A stretch of 64,000 nucleotides of DNA. It comes from Tillus elongatus. Lineage: Eukaryota; Arthropoda; Insecta; Coleoptera; Cleridae. The notes beneath the pieces are model-generated. The model was given only the letters and a program-made list of their open reading frames with translations. It had not been told where the DNA came from and did no database searches. The translations under genes and the position numbers were made by a program. The stretch lies in the NCBI GenBank assembly GCA_964006375.1, contig OZ023262.1, positions 54,821,366-54,885,365 on the forward strand. The letters are read 5' to 3'. Below, piece after piece: positions 44,151-57,034 of the stretch (position 1 is its first letter; each line of letters begins with the position of its first letter).

Positions 44151-44654
44151 TTAGAAAAAAAATTCAGAAACATATTTAGAACCGTCCTTGGATGCACAAG
44201 CCACAAGGCAAATTTGGTACAAACTACACCTAAGAAACTTAAGTGACCAAGAAGGAACAGGGTTGCTGGGCGGACAGGAAATATGAGCGGAAAATGCTTA
44301 AAAAAATTATTTAGTCGGACATTTAAATAATGCGTTTTTCAGATTTTGCAGCAACACGTCCTTTAAACCCTGTCTACCTCGCACCACATCCATATTCACA
44401 CAGGTCCAGTAACTTTCTTGGGGGTTGCTCACAAGAAATTTTTCTTGTGCTTTATGCTTTGCAGATAGTTGTATGCACGCACAAGGGGAAGAATAACCCC
44501 TGTGTTTTTGGGTGAAGGGGCAGAAACCCTCTTCGACCTGGGGGTTCTTCTTCCCCTTCTGCATGCATACAATCACCCTCAATGCATGAAACACAGAATT
44601 TTTTTATGGTCAGCTTTCCAGTGTATTTTTTGTTGAGTATATATCCTGTTTATT
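44151..44654. repeat. GC-richer palindromic block, relative of 19856-20493
   Basis: Shares GATGCACAAGCCACAAG and ACAAGAAATTTTTCTTG with the 20-kb block. Its core pairs GGGGAAGAATAACCCC (about 44485) with GGGGGTTCTTCTTCCCC (about 44542). Frames on both strands follow the palindrome and are not genes. Confidence 0.6.
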
Positions 44655-44786
44655 AGTGAATTTTCTTAAAAAAAATTCACTAATGAGGAGATCCCGACTT
44701 TTGAATTTTGAAAAAATTTCTTCAAATGAGCGCTAATTAGGCCCCCCAGAACACATATCCGGGGTCGGTTTAAATTTTTATATGTT
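44655..44786 (+). repeat. Module L
   Basis: A clean copy: hairpin 44656-44683, GAGGAGATCCCGACTTTTG and CATATCCGGGGTC. Confidence 0.8.
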
Positions 44787-44790
44787 TATA

Positions 44791-44849
<59 letters not shown>
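44787..44849. repeat. (TA)n array, ~63 bp
   Basis: Left half of an array split by the DD41D transposon. Confidence 0.97.
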
Positions 44850-44852
<3 letters not shown>

Positions 44853-45430
44853 GGTGTCCCACCGAAAGGGGCTAGTAGCTTTTAGGTGTCTTTGTGTCTA
44901 GTAAATGGAAATTTCTTTCAGCCATCTGTTACAGAATTTTAAGGAGCATATTCCGAAAATAATTTAACATACACAGGCTGTCCCATAATTCAGTGGCAAC
45001 ACAAACTTGTATTTTTTTTAATGGAACACCCCATATATTATTACATATTTCGATTTGCGATGAAATTCTGACTCAAATATTATAGAGGTCTTATAGCTTT
45101 AATCTCAACGGTTTTTGTGTAAATGTCAATAAACTGTCAAAATGAGGTTATGTTTGGCGTATTTTTGCTACACCGGCAGTCGAACTGCAATGAATTTGTC
45201 TGAAGGAATGTTTTAGGTAGATGGTCTTCTATGTAGAATACACTCCAAGGTGTCAAAAAAATAATACATTGTACAGGGTGATCACTTTTCATGAATATGT
45301 AATTTACTGCATTTTTTCAAATGGGACACCCTGTATATTATTACATATTTGAATTCTCCATAAAATTCCGCGTACAACGGTATAAAATTATAGAGCAGTT
45401 CAATTACCGGATTTAAAAATATTTAAAAAA
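44850..45430 (+). repeat. Left terminal inverted repeat, ~581 bp
   Basis: Contains two related internal units: AATGGAACACCCCATATATT near 45020 and AATGGGACACCCTGTATATT near 45322, each followed by ATTACATATTTG-type sequence. The arm grew by internal duplication. Confidence 0.85.
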
Positions 45431-46068
45431 AAAATCGAGATTTTTCTAAATTTGTCAATTGCATTATGTATTAACGGAAGAAAATTTTATAGATTATCAT
45501 CTCCAATCTAGTTTACAGTGAAATGATGCACATTAATGAAAATCTGTCTAAATTCTCAGTCGAAAGTTAGTAAAAAATATCTTTGATTAAATTCGTCGAG
45601 TTACATGTCGTAATTACCGATCCGTTCAGTTAAAACTTCCAATAAACGCTTCTACAATGCATTGAACTGGCTGTGTGATAGTCAAAATACATGAACAAGC
45701 AGTTGATGCGACATTTTCTTGGGTATTTGCAATAGTTTGCGGAAAATTCTCACTTCGGTGCCGTACAAAGTCATATGTTAGTTATAGGGAAAGGTATATC
45801 CGCAGAGTAGAGAATAGGAAAATTGAATTGTCTGTTAAAGAAGGCTGATGTCATTTCATACCTGTCATTGAATGTTATCATTCATCGCTTGTGTAATAAT
45901 TGTTTTATGATATTTTCAAATAGTTTTTGGTTCATCTCTGTGTATTTCTAGTTTTTCTTGTTCACTTTTGTTACGTCAGTTCGTTTATTCTCAGTTTTCT
46001 GTTCTTTTTCGTAGCGTTAAGTGATAATTTTAAGTGTACAGTTCAGGTGATTTTTTGGAGTTTCAAAC
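45431..46068 (+). promoter_or_regulatory. Transposase 5' region
   Basis: About 640 bp between arm and start codon, without frames or repeats. It presumably carries the promoter. No clear TATA box was singled out. Confidence 0.4.
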
Positions 46069-47133
46069 ATGAATTTATCTGTAACTGAAAAAGTTGACAT
46101 GGTATTCTGTTTGGGAAAAGCTGACAAAAATTCTCTTCTTGCTGCAAGGATTTATCATCAACAATTCCCACATAGACGGCAACCAAAGCGGCAGGCTTTT
46201 GAACGAGTGAAGAGAGAGTTCATAAGTAAGGGAAGTGTTAACTCGTATCCTAAAAATCGAAGACCAGTTATTGCTGTTACTGACGAAGGTACGCAGTTGA
46301 ATATATTGTTATCACTAGAGGAAAATCCTCACACATCCACAAGAGAGCTGGAAAATGAAACAGGCATACCCAAAACAACAATCAATAGAATTGCAAGGAA
46401 ATATAAATATCACCCATATCATATGAATACACATCAGAATTTAACCGAGCACGATTTCGAAACACGATTGTTCTTCTGCCGTACGATGTTAAACCGAATA
46501 CATATGGATAATGAGTTTGTGACAAACATTCTATTCACTGACGAGGCGACTTTCAGAAGTACAGGCATCGGCAATAGACACAATATGCATTATTATAATG
46601 TCAGAAATCCACATTGGTTGAGGAAAATCGACAATCAAAACCGATGGTCACTGAATGTTTGGGGAGGGATAATTGGGGATTATGTCATTGGACCATATTT
46701 CTTGGATGGCACGTTGACCGGTGAGAGATATGAACTATTTCTCAGGAACGAATTAGGATCACTCCTCGACGATGTAGATCTATATTCGAGGCAGCAACTG
46801 TGGATTCAACATGACGGTGCTCCAAGCCACTCGTCTATTTCTGTAAGGAACTATCTGAATCAGCGCTTTCCAAGAAGGTGGATAGGCCGAGGTGGACAGA
46901 TCATCTGGCCCCCAAGATCACCAGATCTTACACCCTTAGATTTTTTCCTTTGGGGGTATGTGAAAGACATGGTCTACAAAGAACCAGTTACGACAAGTGA
47001 GGATATGCGGAGAAGATTCATTGATGCCTTTGGTAGCATAACTGTGCCTATGTTAATAGAAACCAGGCAAAGTTTCGTCAAAAGGCTTCAGCTTTGTATC
47101 AGATATGAAGGAAACATATTCGAGCACCTGTAA
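46069..47133 (+). CDS. DD41D transposase, 354 aa, apparently intact
   Basis: A cut-and-paste transposase that should bind the inverted repeats and integrate at TA. The N-terminus (residues about 1-60, DMVFCLGKADKNSLLAARIY) is the helix-turn-helix type often labelled DUF4817. A second DNA-binding helix set lies at 80-115 (TSTRELENETGIPKTTINR). The catalytic core has D158 (LFTDEATF), D249 (IQHDGAPSHSS) and D291 (WPPRSPDLTPLDFFLWG), with 41 residues between the last two, the rosa-group spacing. W198-GG is the usual NVWGG block. The start AAACATGA has A at -3; the stop is TAA at 47131, and AATAAA follows at 47150. Family length is about 340-360 aa, so it is full length with no missing catalytic residue. 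Confidence 0.92.
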   Translation: MNLSVTEKVDMVFCLGKADKNSLLAARIYHQQFPHRRQPKRQAFERVKREFISKGSVNSYPKNRRPVIAVTDEGTQLNILLSLEENPHTSTRELENETGIPKTTINRIARKYKYHPYHMNTHQNLTEHDFETRLFFCRTMLNRIHMDNEFVTNILFTDEATFRSTGIGNRHNMHYYNVRNPHWLRKIDNQNRWSLNVWGGIIGDYVIGPYFLDGTLTGERYELFLRNELGSLLDDVDLYSRQQLWIQHDGAPSHSSISVRNYLNQRFPRRWIGRGGQIIWPPRSPDLTPLDFFLWGYVKDMVYKEPVTTSEDMRRRFIDAFGSITVPMLIETRQSFVKRLQLCIRYEGNIFEHL

Positions 47134-47411
47134 TTTTATTTATTCTGCGAATAAAAACCAGTAGAAAAAATAAGAGTTGTTTTATTGCAAATACGGCAAG
47201 TATACATTATATCATAACATAACAGTAGTATTAAATTTTCCCGACTATTTGCATCTTTGTGACATTATCTTGAAGAGCATAATTATGGCTTCTTGCTTTT
47301 GACCTTATAATCGAATTCCCCTTTGACTAAAAAATTAATTGCAGATTTCATAAATTATCATTGTGAAGTTACGTTATTCAATGAATCTATTTGTCTGTGA
47401 AATTCGTCACA
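47134..47411 (+). other. Transposase 3' region
   Basis: Holds the polyadenylation signal AATAAA (47150-47155) and AT-rich non-coding sequence up to the right arm. Confidence 0.6.
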
Positions 47412-49168
<1,757 letters not shown>

Positions 49169-49529
49169 TCTGGAGGCAGCAAGTGCGTTGTGGTTGCGAA
49201 TTTTGATTAAATGCTTCATATTTGAAAAGCTCAATTTGCTATTAACCTATAAGGTTGACCAAGAAACGGATTTTTTCAGTAACACTTTTGGTTTACTTTT
49301 GGAAATTTCTGTACGTTTTCAAACAATCAAGTTATTTTGATGAAACATGGCACGTTGTTTTTACAATATATGTTATACTGGTAATCAAATTTGATGCCTG
49401 CTTTTTCTATATAGGTTATACTGGTAGCCAAAATTGATGTCTGCTTTCTTAAAAAGAAAACACACATATTTGCAATAAAAACATTTTTATGAAAATTCAC
49501 TACCATAACGCACTTGCTGCGTCCCGAGA
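49169..49529. mobile_element. ACGCA-hairpin MITE with internal duplication
   Basis: Tips TCTGGAGGCAGCAAGTGCG and AACGCACTTGCTGCGTCCCG. About 50 bp longer than its relatives because the segment with GTTATACTGGTA and TTGATGYCTGCTTT is present twice (49370-49445). Confidence 0.8.
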
Positions 49530-50111
49530 TTTTAATTTCTTTGTTTGAGTTTTGTATCCAAATTACTCATGTTTTTGCTTGCCTTTCTTTACCTTATTTT
49601 TTACTGTTCCTAAGTAAATAAAGTAATGTTTTATAACTTTTAAAATCATATTGCTCTTAGGAAAATTCAGTACCTTAACGCACTTGCTGCGCCCCGAACA
49701 TTTTTATCATTATATGCAACCCTAGCAAACTTGCTACGTAAGGAATCTTTACTAATTTACTTGCAACAACACGGTAATTCTTAAAACCTCACCGTGTTTC
49801 GTGTGGGGCCTGATAAATAGAGTTGTAGATGTTTTCACATGGCATATAAACGTTTACACATAAAAGCAATCTATTTCAGTTAAACACATTTAAAGCTCTA
49901 ATCTCGACACATGGATACGGCCAAGCTATTCCGAATGATTTAGGAACGGTTTTAATTTAGTTTTATGGCAAAATACTGTGTTGCTGCATTTTATTAAATC
50001 TATAAACCTGATCATATATTGAGGGTTCTGGATATACGAGTGCGGCCTCTTATACTCCAGCTCTGACCTATTATTTATACTTACTCTACAGCCTGGTTAA
50101 AAATAAAAAAG
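49530..50111. other. MITE tip fragment in unassigned sequence
   Basis: A right tip only (AACGCACTTGCTGCGCCCCG) at about 49677-49697. The rest is unassigned. Confidence 0.45.
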
Positions 50112-50178
50112 TCTGGATGCAGCAAGTGCGTTATGGTAGTGAATTTTCATAAAAATCTTTTTAATGGTAAATACGTTT

Positions 50179-50344
50179 AAGTACACTTGGAGAACCCAAA
50201 TCCCCCTCTGATGGCGCTAAATTTGTTAGTTAAAAGATTGTCAGGTCAGGTCAGGTCAGGTCAGGTCAAAAAGATGTGTTGTAGTGATTTGGGTTCTCCA
50301 AGTGTACATATCAGTGCTCATCACAGTTTCCAATCTTCACTTAG
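50179..50344. mobile_element. 166-bp insertion with 11-bp target duplication
   Basis: TAAATACGTTT (50168-50178) and TAAATACGTCT (50345-50355) flank it, one mismatch. It starts AAGTACACTTGGAGAACCC. The inverse, GGGTTCTCCAAGTGTAC, lies near 50291-50307. The same end sequence flanks the hammerhead motif at 42653. A variable-length duplication points to retrotransposition, and the hammerhead link suggests a Penelope-like or retrozyme-type element. Confidence 0.65.
50241..50268 (+). repeat. (TCAGG)5 short telomere-like tract
   Basis: Five perfect TCAGG units plus TCA inside the 166-bp insertion. TCAGG is the telomere repeat of many beetles. Five units are too few to call it a telomere remnant with certainty. 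Confidence 0.75.
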
Positions 50345-50540
50345 TAAATACGTCTTTTTTGATGAAAGCAGGCATCAAATTTGGTTACGAGTATAACCTA
50401 TATAGTAGACACAATGTACCGTATTTCATCCAAGCTATTTCATTGTTTGAAAAAGTAAAAAAAAATCCGAAAATAAACTTGAAATGTTCCCAAAACTGAC
50501 CGGATTTTCCTGGCCAACAAATCACTTCAAACTATTTACC

Positions 50541-50820
50541 TATCTGAAAAGATATAATTATCACAAAAAATAAATTGCATGCAATTTTTTTCACAAAAAT
50601 CCGAAAACATTTTTTTTACAATAACTTATTGAACATTCATTATTAATTACTAAAGTTTTACAAAAATCTTGAAAAAAGTTTGGTAATTCTTTACTTGAGC
50701 CCGTCAAAACGGCTAAGTCCTCGCGCACTAGAATTTCGTGACTAGAACTCACGCGCTGTTGCCACATCCTTCTCATAGTAGAAACAATTTAAAAGATCGA
50801 AGAATTCATGAAAAAAATAT
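50541..50820. repeat. Outer arm of the second large foldback
   Basis: Positions 50690-50770 (CTTGAGCCCGTCAAAACGG, GCGCTGTTGCCACATCC) recur inverted at about 56565-56650, well outside the two 117-bp arrays. Confidence 0.6.
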
Positions 50821-51540
50821 GCGCGCATCAAGTACGTTATTGATGTTACCTATATTAACGCGCAGCAAGTGCGTTACGGTAATAAATGAGAATACAATTA
50901 ATCCATGTGCTTTATGGTAGGGAGTATGATATAATGTAGCAAGTTACACGGAAAATTTTAAAATATACCTATATTGACGCAGCAAGTGCGTTACGGTAAT
51001 GAATGCGAATACAATTAAGACATGTGTGTTATGGTAGGGAGTCTGGTATAATTTAGCATGTTAAACGTAAAATTAAAAAATAGCCGTATATTGACGCAGC
51101 AAGTGCGTTACGGTAATGAATACGAATATAATTAAGACATGTGTGTTATGGTAGGTAGTCTGATATAATTTAGCAAGTGAAACGGGAAATTAAAAAATAT
51201 ACTTATATTGACGCAGCAGGTGCGTTACGGTAATGAATACGAATACGAATTCATTACTACATGTGCATTATGGTAGGGAGTATGACATAATGCAGCAAGT
51301 AAAAGGGAGCATTTTTAAATATACCTGTGTTGACGCAGCAAGTGCGTTACGGTAATAAATGAGAATACAATTAAGATATGTGTGTTATGGTAGGGAGTCT
51401 GGTATAATTTAGCAAGTGAAACGTAAAATTAAAAAATATACGTATATTGACGCAGCAAGTGCGTTACTGTTATGGTTGAGAGTATGGTATAATTTTTAGA
51501 GTAAAAGTGTGGATGCAGCAACTGCGTTATGGTGGTTACA
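50821..51540 (+). repeat. Tandem array, six units of ~117 bp
   Basis: CGCAGCAAGTGCGTTACGG recurs at 50861, 50978, 51095, 51212, 51334 and 51451. Spacing is 117, except one of 122. Each unit also has a second tip-like half (CATGTGYGTTATGGTAGGGAG). The array ends with a normal MITE tip at about 51511. It looks like satellite DNA made from the MITE tip. Confidence 0.9.
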
Positions 51541-51697
51541 ATAGCTTTTCTAATTTTTGAGAAAAATGTTTCCCAAAAGAAAACCCATAATTTTCCCGAA
51601 AAACCTTGTTCGATTTTCCTGGCTTACGAACGTATCCAAGCCATTTACAAAAGGAAAATATCATCAACATCGGAGCGTTATTTTTTGAGTTATCGGT

Positions 51698-51700
<3 letters not shown>
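51541..51700 (-). repeat. Module R fragment
   Basis: Array-side part of inverted R (AACGTATCCAAGCCATTTAC, TTTTTTGAGTTATCGGTG). Confidence 0.7.

Positions 51701-51777
<77 letters not shown>
51701..51777. repeat. (TA)n array, ~77 bp
   Basis: Between inverted R and L, inside the second foldback. Confidence 0.97.
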
Positions 51778-51780
<3 letters not shown>

Positions 51781-52094
51781 ATATAATAATTGAAAATGAC
51801 CCCGGTGATGGGTTCTCGGGGTCCTAGTTCGCGCTAATTTGGAGAAAATTTTTCCAAAATTCGAAAGTCGGGATATCCCTAATAGTATATAGAATAGAAA
51901 TTCACTAAAACGAGAAATATTAATATCGTTGCGTCAAGAAAAGACTATCGCATGTTTTTCTAAAAGCTTATTTTTGCAGACCCGTATGTGACCCGAAACG
52001 AGTTTCCTAAATACAACGGCCTCTGCATTGCCTATAACTGTTACAGAGAATCTTTGCTGACATTTAAGTGTTTCCAATATTGCTGAAAACAGCG
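51778..52094. repeat. Inverted module L, then unassigned sequence
   Basis: L to about 51907 (ATGACCCCGGTGATGGG, AAAGTCGGGATATCCC). The remainder is unassigned. Confidence 0.55.
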
Positions 52095-52280
52095 AAGAAG
52101 TTTGACCGCAGTTTGAATATTGTTCTCATGTCTGGTATGCCGCGTCAAAGTCAACCTCGTTCCTCCTAGATTCTATTCAGAATCGATCAGGCCGCTTTAT
52201 AGGAGATCCTCTGTCAAAGACAATCTCGCTTATCTCGACCACATGAGAAAGGTTGGGCTGTATGCATCAACTTTTATCAG
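52095..52280 (+). pseudogene. CR1-like LINE C-terminal scrap
   Basis: Reads PQFEYCSHVWYAASKST, then LLDSIQNRSGRFIGDPLSK, matching LEYCSHIWGAAAAST and ILDSIQKRAIRLIGDP in the copy at 59261. It is more diverged than the other three copies, so from a related but different subfamily. Too short to function. Confidence 0.7.
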
Positions 52281-52784
52281 GTTCGGCACTAATCCCCGGT
52301 CTTTCGCAGATAGAGACATATTCATGAAGTATTTTGTCAAATGAAATACAGAAATTAAGTTTATTGGGACGGCGAATAATATCTTTTAGAATGAAACACA
52401 AGGGAAAGATGAGTAAGCAAATGTATTAAAGTGTCATAAAAATTAGATGATTTGGTGATATATTTACCCACTTAACATTGTATGTAGTGTATACATTAAC
52501 GGTTTCTCCTGTCACTTAAATAGTGCCACTTTGAAAAATGCAGCAACCGGTTTTATTTCTTGTGTCATATTAAGTGAGATTAATTATCACGTCTCAAGAT
52601 GACGTAAGAGGCGAAACCGATTGAAAAAAATATCAGTCTCTTATCCACTAGTCCAGAAACTTGAATTTTAGCAGACATAGGTCAACATGGGAAATCCACT
52701 TAGAAAATGATACATGTTCTTACAAAACTTCTCTCTTAATCTTTCTTCTTTTGCTTGATAAAAGATGCGATACTTTAAACCATA
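52281..52784. other. Unassigned sequence
   Basis: No module recognised. A weak hammerhead-like string near 52593 was rejected. This is the centre of the second foldback. Confidence 0.4.
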
Positions 52785-53282
52785 ACATTAACGCACTTGC
52801 TGCGTCAATATAGGTCTATTTAAAAAATTCCCGTTTTACTTGCTACTATGTCATACTCCCTACCATAACGCACATGTATTAATTGTATTCGTATTCATTA
52901 CCGTAACGCACTTGCTGCGTCAATATAGGTATATTTTTTAATTTATCATTTCACTTACTAAATTATATCATAGTCCCTACCATAATGCACATGTATTAAT
53001 TGTATTCGTATCCATTACCGTAACGCACTTGCTGCGTCAATATAGGTATATTTTAAAATTTTTCATTTTACTTGCTACGTTATGTCATACTCCCTACCAA
53101 AGCGATCATGTATTAATTGTATTCGTATTCATTAGCGTAACGCACCTGCTGCGTCAATATAGGTATATTTTTAATTTTCCGTTTCACTTGCTAAATTATA
53201 TCATACTCCCTACCATAACGCACATGTATTTATTGTATTCGTATTCATTACCGTAACGCACTTGCTGTGTCAATATAGGTAT
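52785..53282 (-). repeat. Tandem array, five units of ~117 bp, inverted
   Basis: ACGCACTTGCTGCGTCAATA recurs (with single changes) at 52791, 52906, 53023, 53140 and 53256. Spacing is 115-117. Units are the reverse complement of the 50821-51540 array. Confidence 0.9.
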
Positions 53283-54541
<1,259 letters not shown>

Positions 54542-54649
54542 TCTGGACGCAGTAAGTGCGTTATGGTAGCGAATTTTGATCAAATGCTTAATATTTGAAT
54601 AGCTCAATTTGCTATTAACCTATAAGGTTGACCAAAAAACGAGTTTTTT
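54542..54649. mobile_element. MITE left half
   Basis: Tip TCTGGACGCAGTAAGTGCG; interior cut at GAGTTTTTTTATAT. Confidence 0.7.
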
Positions 54650-54737
54650 TATATAAATAAATGATTAAACATTAATTATGACTAAAATAATTACAACGCC
54701 CGCTGGAATACGACATTAAAACAAAGCTCCAACTACT

Positions 54738-54809
54738 GACTCGTTGGTCCAGAGGTATGATTTCCGCTTAGAGTGCGGGAGCTCCCAGGTTCAAATCCCG
54801 GACAAGCCC
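54738..54809 (+). tRNA. tRNA-Pro-like sequence (anticodon loop AGA), probable pseudogene or SINE head
   Basis: A 72-bp cloverleaf close to insect tRNA-Pro (CGTTGGTC, GGTTCAAATCCCG). The anticodon stem TCCGC/GCGGG encloses TTAGAGT, so the anticodon reads AGA (Ser codon UCU) where tRNA-Pro has AGG. The acceptor stem has two mismatches (positions 2-71 and 5-68). Directly after it comes AACCGACTTCAAAC-type sequence that looks like a repeat body, so it may be the head of a tRNA-derived SINE. Confidence 0.6.
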
Positions 54810-54945
54810 AAATACCTTTTATTTGCTTTTTTTTAACCGACTTCAAACAAGGACGAGGTTCTCAATTCGCCTGTATGTTTTTTTATGTGTGTTACCTCAG
54901 AACTTTTTTCTAGGTGAACCCATTTTGATGATTCTTTTAGTGAAT
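54810..54945 (+). mobile_element. Probable body of a tRNA-headed SINE, truncated
   Basis: After a T-run, ACCGACTTCAAACAAGGACG and GGTGAACCCATTTTGATG follow, then the block is cut by module L at about 54940. Only one copy is in the window, so the assignment rests on its position behind the tRNA-like head. Confidence 0.4.
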
Positions 54946-55062
54946 TTTCTTTAAAAAAAAACGCACTAATAAAGAGATTTCGACTTTTGAATTTTGAAAA
55001 AATTTCTTCAAATGAGCGCTATTTAGGACCCCTGGAACCCAAATCCGAGGTCGGTTTCAGAC

Positions 55063-55064
<2 letters not shown>
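54941..55064 (+). repeat. Module L
   Basis: Hairpin partly mutated (AACGCACTAATAAAG), then CCCCTGGAACCCAAATCCG as in 53283-53418. Confidence 0.72.

Positions 55065-55137
<73 letters not shown>
55065..55137. repeat. (TA)n array, ~73 bp
   Basis: Pure TA repeat. Confidence 0.97.
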
Positions 55138-55140
<3 letters not shown>

Positions 55141-55918
55141 TATATATTTATGTGTCACACCTATAACTAAAAAAATAATGAAACGATTTTGATAAAATTA
55201 GGTGACTACCTTCCTTTCGCGGGTGGCTTGGATAAGTTCGTTGGTCAGGAAAATCCGCCCAGGTTTTCCCGGAAAATTTTGTGTTTTCTTTCAAACAAAT
55301 TCGAAAAACTTCCTAATCCGGAATTAACAAAGTAAGGGCAACCAAATTTTATACGCGCGTTAACATCATTATAGGTAAGCTACCTACCAAAATTTAGCTT
55401 TGTCAGTTGAAGGACAAAAAAGTTACAGGCATTTCAAGAAAAATAAATTTGGATTTTCCTCAAAACGTCAAAGTCGCTATTTTAAACGTCAAAATTGGTA
55501 ATATTTAGGCAATGAACCTGAAAATAATATAAGCTATGGAAGGAAAATGTCTCAAGACCAATGTTTTACAAAGCCTGAAGTCTTAGTTTCAATCGTCATT
55601 GTCCTTCATTTTACTAAAATATTCCCAGAAAATTCATTTCAAGTAGACCCTTTCTCTGATACTTTGGCAGTAGTGTTGGCTATAGAGTTTATCGGTTAAT
55701 GGTATATCATTTTTGTCGAATTTTCGTAAAAAATATTCAAAGTCCAATATATCCGTTATTATGCAAGATACGGAAAAAAAATTATACATTAATTATAGGG
55801 TGTCTTCAGCTACATCTTAAAAAATATTTCCACAATTACAGGGTGGCCCATAAGTCGTTGGTGATTCAAATTTTCTTTTTTAGGGAATTTTCTTTAAAAA
55901 ATTCACTAATGGGGAGAT

Positions 55919-55921
<3 letters not shown>
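55138..55921 (+). repeat. Modules R and S, short L
   Basis: R runs to about 55735 and S to about 55865 (AGGGTGGCCCATAAGTCG). The L hairpin alone (55882-55911) then leads straight into the next TA array. Confidence 0.72.

Positions 55922-55964
<43 letters not shown>
55922..55964. repeat. (TA)n array, ~43 bp
   Basis: The shortest of the listed arrays. Confidence 0.96.
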
Positions 55965-55966
<2 letters not shown>

Positions 55967-56395
55967 TACCGACAACTCAAAAAATAATAGACCGATTTTG
56001 ATCAAATTTGGTGAGTACCTTCCTTTTGCAAGTGGGTTGGATATGTTTGTTAGCCAGGAAAATCGGACAAGGTTTTCCCGGAAAATTTTGTGTTTTCTTT
56101 CTAAAAAAATTTATATCTCCGGAAATAACTAAGTGAGGGCAACCAAATTTGGTACGCGTATTTGTATTATAAAGAGTGAACCATGTACAAAAATTTAAAA
56201 CGTTAAAATTGGCAATGTTTACGCAAAGAACGTGAAACAAATACGGATTGTGAAAAGAAAATGATGCAAGAAGAGTGTTCTGCGAACCCTTATGTTTCAG
56301 ATACAACCGTCATTGCTCTTCATTTTACTAAAATATTTACAGAAAATTCATTTCAAGTAGACCTTTTCTCCGATGCTTTCTTAAAAAAAATATCC
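55965..56395 (+). repeat. Module R
   Basis: CGACAACTCAAAAAATAATAG at the array (first 20 bases considered), GTGGGTTGGATATG and CAACCGTCATTGCTC, with an internal deletion near 56195. Confidence 0.7.
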
Positions 56396-56660
56396 TATTA
56401 AAAACATTTTTATGAAAATTCACTACCATAACGCACTTGCTGCGTCCCGAGATTTTTTAATTTTTAGTTCACTTGCTAAATTATATCATAATCTCTACCA
56501 TAACATATCAATATAGGTATATTTTAAAATTTTCCGTTTTACTTGCTAAATTTTGTGATGTGGCAACAGCGCATAACGAAATTCTAGCGCGCTGGGACTT
56601 TGCCGTTTGGGAGTGCTCAAGTAAAGGATTACCAAAAGTTTTTCCTACGGAAACAAATCA
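56396..56660. repeat. MITE right tip and outer arm of the second foldback
   Basis: Tip AACGCACTTGCTGCGTCCCG at 56426, a partial 117-bp unit (56450-56560), then the inverse of 50690-50770 (TGTGGCAACAGCGC, ATTCTAGCGCG). Confidence 0.6.
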
Positions 56661-56702
56661 ATTTGGGCGAAAACTGGTTTTGATATATAAAGGAGAGGCA
56701 AA

Positions 56703-56796
56703 AAAGTCTGAATGTGGCAAGTGAGTTATGGTAGCGAATTTGCATAGAAATGTAGTTATTGTTCAATATGTTCTTCATTTAATGAAAGAGATCAAA
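56703..56796. mobile_element. Decayed MITE left end
   Basis: TCTGAATGTGGCAAGTGAG followed by recognisable interior; cut by the hammerhead-related repeat. Confidence 0.5.
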
Positions 56797-57034
56797 TTTA
56801 GTAGGCTGATTGATGCCCCGTAATCGAGCTACAACAACCCAATCCACCTTTATCCACCGAGTAGGCAGATTGAGGCCTTAAAGTTCATGTCTTTACATAT
56901 TTCCTTTATCTCTTGAAAATGGCTCCAAAACAAGAGCCGAAACGTCGAGATTTAATAAATTCTGGACGCGGTTCCACTCGAGAACCAAGTATGTCTCACA
57001 CTAAAGACCGCGGAAATCTTTCCGAACATATATA
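56797..57034 (+). repeat. Hammerhead-related dispersed repeat
   Basis: Inverse of 41518-41740 (GCCCCGTAATCGAGC, GACCGCGGAAATCTTTCC). Cut by the DD41D element that follows. Confidence 0.7.
56910..56950 (+). ncRNA. Degenerate hammerhead-like hairpin
   Basis: Stem GGCTCC-AAAACA-AGAGCC (56921-56938, five good pairs), then GAAACGTCG. The first box is CTTGAAAA rather than CTGANGA. Same lesion as at 41592, so it was inherited before dispersal. Confidence 0.35.

Larger units (their letters stand above)
50112..50540. mobile_element. MITE interrupted by a 166-bp insertion
   Basis: Tip TCTGGATGCAGCAAGTGCG. The body resumes after the insertion at 50345 (TTTGATGAAAGCAGGC) and fades near CACTTCAAACTATTTACC. 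Confidence 0.7.

Noticed and set aside
50241..50268. True interstitial telomere block
   Set aside because: Only five units, and they lie inside a small inserted element; treated as a telomere-like motif only.
52586..52627. Hammerhead-like string CTCAAGA ... GAAACC
   Set aside because: The essential G of the first box is C, and stem II cannot be drawn convincingly.
53029..53256. 75-codon frame in the second 117-bp array
   Set aside because: It is read straight through satellite units and has no independent support.
50821..53282. CRISPR-like appearance of regularly spaced repeats
   Set aside because: Whole 117-bp units are conserved, not short repeats with unique spacers, and the context is eukaryotic repeat DNA.
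54738..54809. Functional tRNA gene
   Set aside because: Two acceptor-stem mismatches and an anticodon that does not match the tRNA body make a working gene unlikely.
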